DNA of 39,970 nucleotides from the IMG/VR virus record IMGVR_UViG_3300031576_000152, positions 1 through 39,970 of that record; one strand, written 5' to 3'. The notes below the pieces were generated by a model. It made no database searches, was not told the origin of the DNA, and saw only the letters and a list, made by a program, of their open reading frames with translations. The translations under genes and the position numbers were made by a program. The stretch's first letter is position 1, and each line of letters begins with the position of its first letter. Origin of the DNA: a virus. Shown here piece by piece: positions 31,847-37,650 of this stretch.

Positions 31847-31943
31847 GGTAAGGAAAATCTGCTGTGGTGCTTCGCGGAACGGCTTGAAGAGGAGGGGAAT
31901 CTACGGCAGGAAGCCGTGGTTCATTTTTTGGCATTGATGGCAT
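31467..31943 (-). CDS. Hypothetical protein overlapping the TerS frame
   Basis: 158 aa in another minus-strand frame. The last 80% lies within the first third of the probable TerS gene. It has protein-like composition: LSRRLDAAFASILRRIDSDS, VFNALFRLYDLAKEEARQAS and a C-terminal leucine-spaced helix (DTAILYRLNTLEDQVRGLRH). It overlaps the upstream gene by 23 nt, consistent with operon packing, and the TerS frame could be entered from inside it. Alternatively it is an accidental frame, or the TerS gene starts later, near residue 100 or beyond. No family recognised. Confidence 0.45.
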   Translation of the reverse strand: MPSMPKNEPRLPAVDSPPLQAVPRSTTADFPYHDPKRSTDAGKPASRLHTHSFKLSRRLDAAFASILRRIDSDSEPSEHVFNALFRLYDLAKEEARQASGIKEPQKDSTRDAPTSVSSQAQAWEAQKERDTAILYRLNTLEDQVRGLRHALSIGTLKA

Positions 31944-32205
31944 ATGACTCGGCGAAGGATTGAAAGATGCCAGCTTTCAATTGCTCATGAAGGAACGAGA
32001 TCAAAATGCTTCCTGTGCCTCGCGGGTGATGGCAGTACAGAACGTCGCCCTTGATCTCCCAGGAGCACTTTCCGGCAATGCTCTCGACGATCTCTTGGAA
32101 CGCTAGTTCGATGGGCTTATCGCGCCCGATGATCACTTCGCGGAGCTCGGCGGTTTCAGAAGGAGGATCAAGTACGGTGTTGGGTTTGTTTGGCGGTTCT
32201 TTCAT
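31921..32205 (-). CDS. Small hypothetical late-operon protein
   Basis: 94 aa. Mixed alpha/beta with a central VLYCHHPRGTGSILISFLHE segment and a helical end. No family recognised. It starts by ATGA overlap with the preceding gene (32202-32205), so coupling is likely. No metal or catalytic motif is convincing. Confidence 0.55.
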   Translation of the reverse strand: MKEPPNKPNTVLDPPSETAELREVIIGRDKPIELAFQEIVESIAGKCSWEIKGDVLYCHHPRGTGSILISFLHEQLKAGIFQSFAESYAINAKK

Positions 32206-32375
32206 GAGTTGCTTCTGAAGATATCCTGAAGGAGAAGAAAGGCGACACGGACGGAGGCTTCAGCATCGGCAAGGCCACGAAATGGCCGGGAATCGCAGAA
32301 GTGCTGTAGACGCTGAAGTAACTCAGAGGTCAAACGGACAAGTTCTTGTAGCTCATTGAGATGTTCTTGGTTCAT
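32202..32375 (-). CDS. Small helical protein
   Basis: 57 aa from ATG at 32375: MNQEHLNELQELVRLTSELL, then an Arg/Ala/Leu-rich helix to LLLQDIFRSNS. The frame is open up to an ATG at 32447, but the shorter form starts at the end of the preceding gene and is more compact. The leucine spacing suggests a helical hairpin. Function unknown. Confidence 0.5.
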   Translation of the reverse strand: MNQEHLNELQELVRLTSELLQRLQHFCDSRPFRGLADAEASVRVAFLLLQDIFRSNS

Positions 32376-32781
32376 TTTGGTACTGTGGTGATTCTCGATA
32401 AAGCACCTCTGAAAAGATCGCCGGCCGGAACTCGAAAGCTTCATCATACCACGATGGCGGCTTCCATCGTAAATACCAAAATCGCGCTAATCGGTATGAA
32501 CCAAGAAGATCAAGCCACCAAACACTGAAAGCCGATAAACGAGAGATATGCCGTGAAGGCCGAGAGCACTTCTTAAAAACCGTTTGCTTCGAGGCCTCTG
32601 TCACAATTCCCCATCTTTTCAGTCCTGGCTGATACATCCAAGTCCAACGACCAACATAAAACCAGGTCTCACCATCTTCGTAAAACGTGGAAGGCTTGGA
32701 AGGCTTGAAATACCATTTCATGCTTGGAATGCTATCTTCGTTGGATTTGGTTTTCAATCCAAATTTTAAAAAAAATTTCAC
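32353..32781 (-). CDS. Hypothetical aromatic-rich protein (first late gene)
   Basis: 142 aa from GTG at 32781, or 122 aa from ATG at 32721 (MKWYFKPSKPSTFYEDGETW). Very rich in Trp, Tyr and Phe (FYVGRWTWMYQPGLKRWG; FSVWWLDLLGSYRLARFWYL). No family recognised, and no SD supports either start. It is the most upstream minus-strand gene I can defend, so the late promoter probably lies between here and about 32870, an AT-rich tract with TAAAAT at 32765-32770 (minus strand TTTTAAAATTT). Confidence 0.45.
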   Translation of the reverse strand: MKFFLKFGLKTKSNEDSIPSMKWYFKPSKPSTFYEDGETWFYVGRWTWMYQPGLKRWGIVTEASKQTVFKKCSRPSRHISRLSAFSVWWLDLLGSYRLARFWYLRWKPPSWYDEAFEFRPAIFSEVLYRESPQYQNEPRTSQ

Positions 32782-33253
32782 AAAAAACGCAGGCGGAATT
32801 CTTCATTTTCAGACTTTTGCCCTGTTTTCATCATCTTCAGCCGTTGATCTAAGTTAACTGGGATGCTAAGTCTGGGGTGGGAAAGGCGTGGGGGAAAACC
32901 GCCGTTCACAGATCGCCAGGGAAACCTACCCGGGGTGCTGGCACGCCGTTTGCGTCGCCATCGCCATGGCATGGGACTTGCACCACGCCGTTGTGGCATG
33001 TCGATTGCGTGGCCGATGGGCCTCAGCGGGATGTTCAGTCGTTTCAGCCGCAACAGAAATGGCTGAAATACCAGTCACGCCAGAAGCTACTGCCGACGCC
33101 TTGGGACCTGACGTAGCTCTAAGTCTCCAAACCGCCCAGCCATAGCAGCCATGGCATCGACGCTATCCAGCCGTTTACTAGGTCACGCCAGGCCGTAGTC
33201 CCGACACCCGCTGAAGTCAAGCTGTAGCCCTGGTCAAGCGGGGAGAAGACCGC

Positions 33254-33289
33254 GACAGAGCGCTAGCGCTCAGCCGCTCTGCTAGTAGC
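33254..33289. repeat. Palindrome module, copy 1
   Basis: A perfect 14-bp palindrome GAGCGCTAGCGCTC (33258-33271) inside ACAGAGCGCTAGCGCTCAG, then 9 nt, then GCTAGTAGC (33281-33289), with GTCAAG about 17 nt further. The same order occurs at 39770-39803 inside the replication initiator gene. A binding site for the initiator or another dimeric protein, or part of an origin, is likely. Confidence 0.7.
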
Positions 33290-33414
33290 ACAACTTTCAT
33301 CTTTTGTCAAGATTCAGCATTTTTCATGCCAAAGCGCTCCGATTTCTTAATATGGTTTCCTTGTGTGTTTTACCTCACTTCAAAAATCGTGAAATTTTGT
33401 GAGAAAAAAGTTAC

Positions 33415-33441
33415 TTGACACCATGAAAGTTGTGTTATAAT
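33415..33441 (+). promoter_or_regulatory. Sigma70-type early promoter
   Basis: Exact TTGACA (33415-33420) and exact TATAAT (33436-33441) with a 15-nt spacer, slightly short of the ideal 16-18. An A/T-rich stretch lies just upstream (GTGAGAAAAAAGTTAC). It faces the early genes and gives a leader of about 55 nt before the ATG at 33502. It is the best promoter in the window. Confidence 0.8.
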
Positions 33442-33501
33442 GCGGCAGTTTAATCGAAAGCGGTTTAGATTCAAGAGTTGACTAGTGGAAAGGAAAGAAA
33501 C

Positions 33502-34008
33502 ATGAAGTACCAAAGCCTCAACACCATTTCTGGTGTTGCGTTTCGCACCGAAGGTCGTGGTCGTACCAAAGCGGAGGCGCTCCGCGACTTTGCAATCCAA
33601 ATGCGGGCGGTTGAAGACGCTGCCTACGAACTTCCCCAGCTCCGTGTGTGTGTGGACACGATCGTCCTGGCTTACGCGGAGCCAGGCGGGGCATTCTACG
33701 TCCACATTCCCTTGACTGCGCCGGACGGGTTCCGTCCTTGCCGGCATTTCCTCTCTGGTGAAACGGTCCGCTCCGCTCTGGGCCGTGGGCTCATGCACGC
33801 AGCGAGCAATGCCTTGACGCCAGACACACACCAGGCCTGTTTAGATGCACTTCGCGACTTCCCAGTTCACCGTACCGAGCTTCTTGAGCGCATCCCTTGG
33901 TGGATAGCAGCCAGCGAGGCCAAGAAACGCGGAGAATCAGACCCGCATGCTTGGGCGTGTGCTCATTACAAGGAGTTTTCAGCCCCTGTGCCTGCTTCAG
34001 CAAGCTAA
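33502..34008 (+). CDS. First early gene, hypothetical
   Basis: 168 aa from ATG at 33502, preceded by GGAAAGGAAAGAAAC; a TTG at 33478 lengthens the frame by eight codons but has no SD. The N-terminal region is GVAFRTEGRGRTKAEALRDF and the middle AYAEPGGAFYVHIPLTAPDG. Ends in Ala/Ser-rich residues. No family recognised. The repeated R-T-x-A-E-A-L-R-D-F pattern recalls short dsRBD-like helices but is too weak for assignment. Being first after the strong promoter, it is a candidate host-takeover or anti-defence protein (position-based inference). Confidence 0.7.
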   Translation: MKYQSLNTISGVAFRTEGRGRTKAEALRDFAIQMRAVEDAAYELPQLRVCVDTIVLAYAEPGGAFYVHIPLTAPDGFRPCRHFLSGETVRSALGRGLMHAASNALTPDTHQACLDALRDFPVHRTELLERIPWWIAASEAKKRGESDPHAWACAHYKEFSAPVPASAS

Positions 34009-34051
34009 GCGGTAGCCGGCACAGCAAACCCAAGTCAGCAAGGAGAATCCC

Positions 34052-34279
34052 ATGTCTCAATGCATGCATCTCGGCTGTCAAGCAAGGGCCACAAGGGGCA
34101 TCTCGTGGAGAACATGTCATGCCCATGATTTGACTTGTGCGATCTGTGATGCTCAATTGACCATCGCCACTCCAGAGGGGCCTCTGTGCCGCGCACACGA
34201 AGCCGTTCTTGCCAAAGACTGGCGCGGCTATCCAGTGTCGGGTGCCATTGCAGACTTCATCGAAAGTCAACGTCGTTAG
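34052..34279 (+). CDS. Small zinc-finger-like early protein
   Basis: 75 aa with SD AGCAAGGAGAATCCC. Cys and His are arranged as CMHLGCQARATRG, RTCHAHDLTCAICDAQ and LCRAHEAVL, giving at least two potential metal sites (C4, C9, C22, H23, H25, C29, C32, C46, H49). The layout resembles treble-clef or DksA-like fingers but no family can be named. Early position suggests a DNA or RNA polymerase-binding role, unproven. Confidence 0.65.
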   Translation: MSQCMHLGCQARATRGISWRTCHAHDLTCAICDAQLTIATPEGPLCRAHEAVLAKDWRGYPVSGAIADFIESQRR

Positions 34280-34324
34280 TTTTCTGTCGTAGTAGCCAGC
34301 TAGGTCTGGCAAGGAGAATCCAAA

Positions 34325-34537
34325 ATGTTTCACAACGTTCTTTCGCCAGCCTACGGCCGCGACTACAAATCGGCAGCTGCCGTCAAAGCCGATTGGATCG
34401 ACAACAAGGACTTCATTCTCGAAGATCCTTTAGACCCGTATTGCGGGCAACCCGTAAACAGAGAGCAGTTCCCGGCCGGAAGGCAAGTCAACATCCGGTA
34501 CGCCAACTTCCGGAAGATTGTCGTTCTGACTGTCTAA
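34325..34537 (+). CDS. Conserved small phage protein, paralogue A
   Basis: 70 aa with SD GCAAGGAGAATCCAAA. Sequence starts MFHNVLSPAYGRDYKSAAAV and contains FILEDPLDPYCGQPVNR and VNIRYANFRKIVVL. The SPAYGRDYKS...VNIRYxxxxKV pattern is one I associate with very small early proteins in diverse phages; function unknown to me. About 69% identical (48 of 70) to the next gene, a tandem duplication. Confidence 0.75.
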   Translation: MFHNVLSPAYGRDYKSAAAVKADWIDNKDFILEDPLDPYCGQPVNREQFPAGRQVNIRYANFRKIVVLTV

Positions 34538-34639
34538 AACGTTCTGTGCCCGGCTGGGGAGGCCAGAGTATCCCCAGCACCATGTACGTGCTCCGGCATG
34601 GAGCGCAGCGTTCGGTCCAAACTTGGAACATTGCTACTA

Positions 34640-34873
34640 ATGGACAAAGGAGAACCCAAAATATTTCACAGCGTTCTTTCACCCGCCTGCGGCCGTGACT
34701 ATAAATCAGTTGCTGCCGTCAAGGCAGACTGGTTAGACAATCAGTATTTCATCCTTGAAGACCTCGGGGATTGGTACTGTGGCCAGCCGGTCAACCGGCC
34801 GCAGTTCGCATGTGGCTGGATAGTCAACATCCGATACGACAACCTCAGCAAGGTTGTCATCTTGAAGGCATAA
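34640..34873 (+). CDS. Conserved small phage protein, paralogue B with altered start
   Basis: 77 aa if read from ATG 34640 (MDKGEPKIFHSVLSP). The paralogue's ATG is replaced here by ATA (34661) at the same distance from the conserved AAGGAGAA SD. Translation therefore must use the upstream in-frame ATG 34640 (or 34598), the rare ATA/ATT codons, or be lost. The body (SPACGRDYKSVAAVKADWLD; VNIRYDNLSKVVILKA) is intact, arguing for continued use. Confidence 0.6.
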   Translation: MDKGEPKIFHSVLSPACGRDYKSVAAVKADWLDNQYFILEDLGDWYCGQPVNRPQFACGWIVNIRYDNLSKVVILKA

Positions 34874-34876
34874 ACC

Positions 34877-35527
34877 ATGGCGAAAACAACTGAAAAAATT
34901 ACCGTAGACCTACTAAAAGCCCACGGGGCCTGCGCCAAAGCAGTGGAAGACTTCGGCGTCCTGCACCCCGACGGCTACCAGATCGGGGAGTGGAGCTCCA
35001 CCGAGCAGATCGCGGCTGTAACAAGCCCGCTCCGCTGGTGCATCGGCTGGGCGGTCGGCAGGTGCATTCTTCCCACGGTTGTCCTGCATGGCGCCGATCT
35101 CTCCGGCGCCAACCTAGCCGGCGCTGATCTCGAAGGCGCCGATCTCGACGGAGCCAAGCTAGTCCAAGCCAACCTGGAAAAAACCAAGCTAGTCCGAGCC
35201 AACCTGGCAAACGCCGACCTCTCAGGCGCAAATCTCACTGGCGCCAATCTCACCGGCGCCTACCTGGCCGCCGCCGACCTCTCAGGCGCCAACCTAACCG
35301 CCGCCTACCTGACCGGCGCCAGCCTCTACGGCGCCAAGCTCACCGGCTCCAAACTCTCCGGCGCCAATCTCACCGGCGTTGATCTTGATGGCGCCAACCT
35401 AGCCGGCGCCAACCTAGTCCGAGCCAACCTAGTAAACGCCCATCTAACCCGAGCCAACCTAGCCGGCGCTGATCTCGAAGGCGCCGATCTCGACGGAGCT
35501 AACCTCACCAACGCCATATCGATATGA
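34877..35527 (+). CDS. Pentapeptide-repeat protein
   Basis: 216 aa. The N-terminal 65 residues are ordinary (KITVDLLKAHGACAKAVEDF). From about residue 70 to 214 comes an uninterrupted run of A(D/N)LxG-type pentapeptides (ADLSGANLAGADLEGADLDG), forming a right-handed quadrilateral beta-helix. Family members include DNA mimics such as MfpA and Qnr that act on gyrase, but many have no known role. In an early phage operon, a DNA-mimic or anti-restriction role is plausible, not shown. The acidic charge seen in the first and last coils is balanced by Lys/Arg in the middle. The stop overlaps the next start (ATGA). Confidence 0.85.
   Translation: MAKTTEKITVDLLKAHGACAKAVEDFGVLHPDGYQIGEWSSTEQIAAVTSPLRWCIGWAVGRCILPTVVLHGADLSGANLAGADLEGADLDGAKLVQANLEKTKLVRANLANADLSGANLTGANLTGAYLAAADLSGANLTAAYLTGASLYGAKLTGSKLSGANLTGVDLDGANLAGANLVRANLVNAHLTRANLAGADLEGADLDGANLTNAISI
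35108..35154 (+). repeat. 47-bp direct repeat within the pentapeptide gene (other copy 35453-35499)
   Basis: Bases 35108-35154 and 35453-35499 are identical, encoding LAGADLEGADLDGA at the beginning and end of the repeat domain. Perfect identity over 47 bp, while intervening repeats diverge, suggests recent copying or gene conversion and could allow in-frame deletion of 115 codons. Confidence 0.9.
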
Positions 35528-35778
35528 TCGATTACCGTGTTTGGACCATTGTTGAAGGCAAATGTGATATTCGTCTGGCCGCCAAAACAGCTTTGATAAG
35601 AGAGCGGCTAGCTTTCGAGCTTGAAGAGGAGCTCCTTGACGGAGATGAAACAGCTGGCCCTTACCAATGGGAAATCTGGACCGCCGATGTTCCGGTTGGG
35701 TCCTCATGGAACCTTCACCCAATTGGAATGGAACTTTTCGAAAGCTCCAAGCCGTCTAAAACTGAAGAGGAGATTTAA
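35524..35778 (+). CDS. Small acidic early protein
   Basis: 84 aa. MIDYRVWTIVEGKCDIRLAA then LAFELEEELLDGDETAGPYQ and a Glu-rich end. No family recognised. Net acidic, mixed alpha/beta. The ATG overlaps the pentapeptide gene stop and the next gene begins 2 nt after its stop, so it is part of a coupled early operon. Confidence 0.6.
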   Translation: MIDYRVWTIVEGKCDIRLAAKTALIRERLAFELEEELLDGDETAGPYQWEIWTADVPVGSSWNLHPIGMELFESSKPSKTEEEI

Positions 35779-35780
35779 GC

Positions 35781-36065
35781 ATGCCAACATTTAGGCAATA
35801 TGCAGAGATAATCACCAGAATCAATGCCTTCCATCGCATCCCTCCCATGAAGACACTGGTGACCCTGGACTACGTCTTCGACAACTCCAGGCCGTTCACG
35901 TTAATTCCCGAAGAAGGCGAGCGCAGGAGCTTTGGGAATTTCGAGGAAACGTGTCTCGCCGTGCTAACTTGGGACGACAAGCCAGCTGCCGTCGCCGACG
36001 AAGATGCTTTCCATTCCATGCCATCTCCAATAACCTTGGTTGCCTTGGTTCAGAGAAAGACATGA
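35781..36065 (+). CDS. Small early protein, hypothetical
   Basis: 94 aa: MPTFRQYAEIITRINAFHRI, then a beta-rich middle (TLVTLDYVFDNSRPFTLIPE) and an acidic region. No family recognised. Two nt after the previous stop and sharing ATGA with the next gene. Confidence 0.6.
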   Translation: MPTFRQYAEIITRINAFHRIPPMKTLVTLDYVFDNSRPFTLIPEEGERRSFGNFEETCLAVLTWDDKPAAVADEDAFHSMPSPITLVALVQRKT

Positions 36066-36448
36066 CATACGACCGGCCATCACCACCGGCTTCTAAGCGT
36101 GACCTCCGGCACCGGCGTTCCAGGAAACAGCTCCTCACCTGGGACCAGAACCGCATCGGCGTGGGACGGCGATGCAAACGCTGCCAGGAGTACCGCAATC
36201 ACTACGCCAAGGGATACTGCCGGCCATGCTACTATAAACGCTGGAAAGAGAAACGCGCCGGATGGTGGGAGTCTTATCAGCGGAACTATCAAGCGGCCTA
36301 CCAGCCAGCTTACCAAAAAGAATACCGAGCCCTCGCCAAGCTCCGTAAACACTTTGGACTCCCAAAGAAAAAGCCTCACAAGAAAAAACCGAGGAATCGT
36401 GACGTTGGAGGCCAAGTGCCAAAACTTGGCGATGATTATTTTGGTTGA
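36062..36448 (+). CDS. Basic Cys-rich early protein
   Basis: 128 aa from ATG 36062, coupled by ATGA; the frame is open further upstream but that region belongs to the previous gene. A C4 cluster CKRCQEYRNHYAKGYCRPCY (about 40-59) is a likely zinc knuckle, followed by an aromatic repeat (WESYQRNYQAAYQPAYQKEY) and a very basic tail (KKKPHKKKPRNR). It probably binds nucleic acid. It resembles the zinc-knuckle part of HNH-type proteins, but no HNH triad is present. Confidence 0.65.
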   Translation: MTYDRPSPPASKRDLRHRRSRKQLLTWDQNRIGVGRRCKRCQEYRNHYAKGYCRPCYYKRWKEKRAGWWESYQRNYQAAYQPAYQKEYRALAKLRKHFGLPKKKPHKKKPRNRDVGGQVPKLGDDYFG

Positions 36449-36495
36449 AATCCTCATTGGACTTCCGTATCCTACTGTAGGATTTTCCTTTTCAC

Positions 36496-37650
36496 ATGGG
36501 AGCCGCTTGGCTTGACAGGCGACTCCCTCTTCTCCCAACCGGCAAAGGAAAACAAAATTTGGAACCTAAAGCCACGAAACTCGCACCGCGGCGCGAACAC
36601 CATCCACAAGGACCTTCCCAGTTGGGGCGCTTGGCAAGCTGCAGTGGAAGCCATCGACTGATCCAGGCTTACGGCCTGAAACCCATACAAGGACCCGACG
36701 CAAGCTGGGGCGAAGACATGCACGCTTGCGTTGTGAGCGGCATTTTGCCAGAAAACGACGCGGATGCCGTTTTCGTCCAGCGTTGTCTGGATTATCGAGA
36801 AAAAGTCATTGGGAAGTATTGCCTCAAGATTTGGGATAACGAAGTCCAGCTGAACGCGCCCGATGGCCGATGGGGATACGCGGATTTCCTAGGAAGCAAT
36901 TCCAACAAGGTTGGAGTAATCCGCGACTGGAAATTCTACCGCAATCCATTGGACAGGCAATCCACCTGGTACCAGTTAGCCGACCTTGCTTGGATGTATT
37001 TGTCATGGGATACAATCTTGAAATACGTCCATGTTGGAGCATACAACCCGATCAGCGACCAAGAATACGTCGAAGAATTCCAGCGCAGGGACATACCGTA
37101 TCTGACTGATACCATCGGTTCGATAATCGCCAACGGATTAACCGGGCCTTTCGAGCTCAAACCACACGAAACGATCTGCCGTCATTGCCCGGCGCTTGGT
37201 ATTTGCCCGGCAGTCAGGACTACTGCTGAAGAGTTTCGTCTTGAAATGATTGACAAGGATCTCAAGACGCTTCCGGGGGCAATCCTATCCGAGCTCGGAC
37301 GAAAATCGAAGATTCTTGAGCCTTTGGCGAAAGCAATTCTTTCGGAGATCCGCTCTAGGATCGAAGCTGGGGAGAATGTCGAGGGGTGGAAAATCTGGGA
37401 ACAGGCAGCGGCGCGGGAAATTGAAAGCTTGCCGGAGTTGGTGGGGCTAATGGTTGGCAAGCTTGACGTTTCGGAAATCCTGCAATGCGCCAAGGTGGCG
37501 ATGGGTAAACTCGAAGAAAAGTTTACCACTAAGCGTGAAAAAAACGTCAGCAAGGCGGCTTCCTTGGCGGAATTCAACGCCTTGATTCAACCGTGCTTGA
37601 AAACCAAAGAACCAGTCAAGGTACTGAAAGAGGTGCGTCATGCCGAATGA
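36496..37650 (+). CDS. RecB/Cas4-like PD-(D/E)XK exonuclease with probable Fe-S cluster
   Basis: 384 aa. Nuclease core: E116 (DNEVQL), D130 (GYADF), D144-W-K146 (VIRDWKFY) and the helper Q160 in QLADLAWMY. Four Cys fit an iron-sulfur arrangement: C50 (LASCSGSHR) before the core and C228, C231, C237 (CRHCPALGIC) after it, as in Cas4/AddB/DUF2800-type nucleases. Next to RecT it would resect DNA ends to give 3' strands for annealing. The first 40 residues look unlike the family, there is no SD, and a later start is possible. The C-terminal helical region (about 245-384) is an extension. Confidence 0.8.
   Translation: MGAAWLDRRLPLLPTGKGKQNLEPKATKLAPRREHHPQGPSQLGRLASCSGSHRLIQAYGLKPIQGPDASWGEDMHACVVSGILPENDADAVFVQRCLDYREKVIGKYCLKIWDNEVQLNAPDGRWGYADFLGSNSNKVGVIRDWKFYRNPLDRQSTWYQLADLAWMYLSWDTILKYVHVGAYNPISDQEYVEEFQRRDIPYLTDTIGSIIANGLTGPFELKPHETICRHCPALGICPAVRTTAEEFRLEMIDKDLKTLPGAILSELGRKSKILEPLAKAILSEIRSRIEAGENVEGWKIWEQAAAREIESLPELVGLMVGKLDVSEILQCAKVAMGKLEEKFTTKREKNVSKAASLAEFNALIQPCLKTKEPVKVLKEVRHAE

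Larger units (their letters stand above)
32782..33477. other. Divergent intergenic region, about 700 nt, no supported gene
   Basis: This separates the diverging late (minus) and early (plus) blocks. Left part: AT-rich, no clear promoter. Centre (about 32860-33250): G+C-rich, with several CATGGC/GCCATGG repeats and overlapping short open frames on both strands that lack SD sites and recognisable protein character. Right part: palindrome module (33254-33289), an AT-rich tract and the early promoter. Suitable for an origin, a transcription-control region or a structured RNA. Confidence 0.6.

Noticed and set aside
32778-33053. 91-aa minus-strand frame upstream of the late operon
   Set aside because: Very Arg/Pro-rich, no SD, shadow-like; only its coupling to the next frame speaks for it.
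32863-33145. Three overlapping plus-strand small frames
   Set aside because: Mutually overlapping, no SD, no protein-like pattern; treated as non-coding.
33478-33501. TTG start of the first early gene
   Set aside because: The ATG at 33502 has a good purine-rich SD at proper spacing.
34877-35527. Tandem repeats as a CRISPR array
   Set aside because: In-frame coding pentapeptide repeats without constant repeat-spacer organisation.
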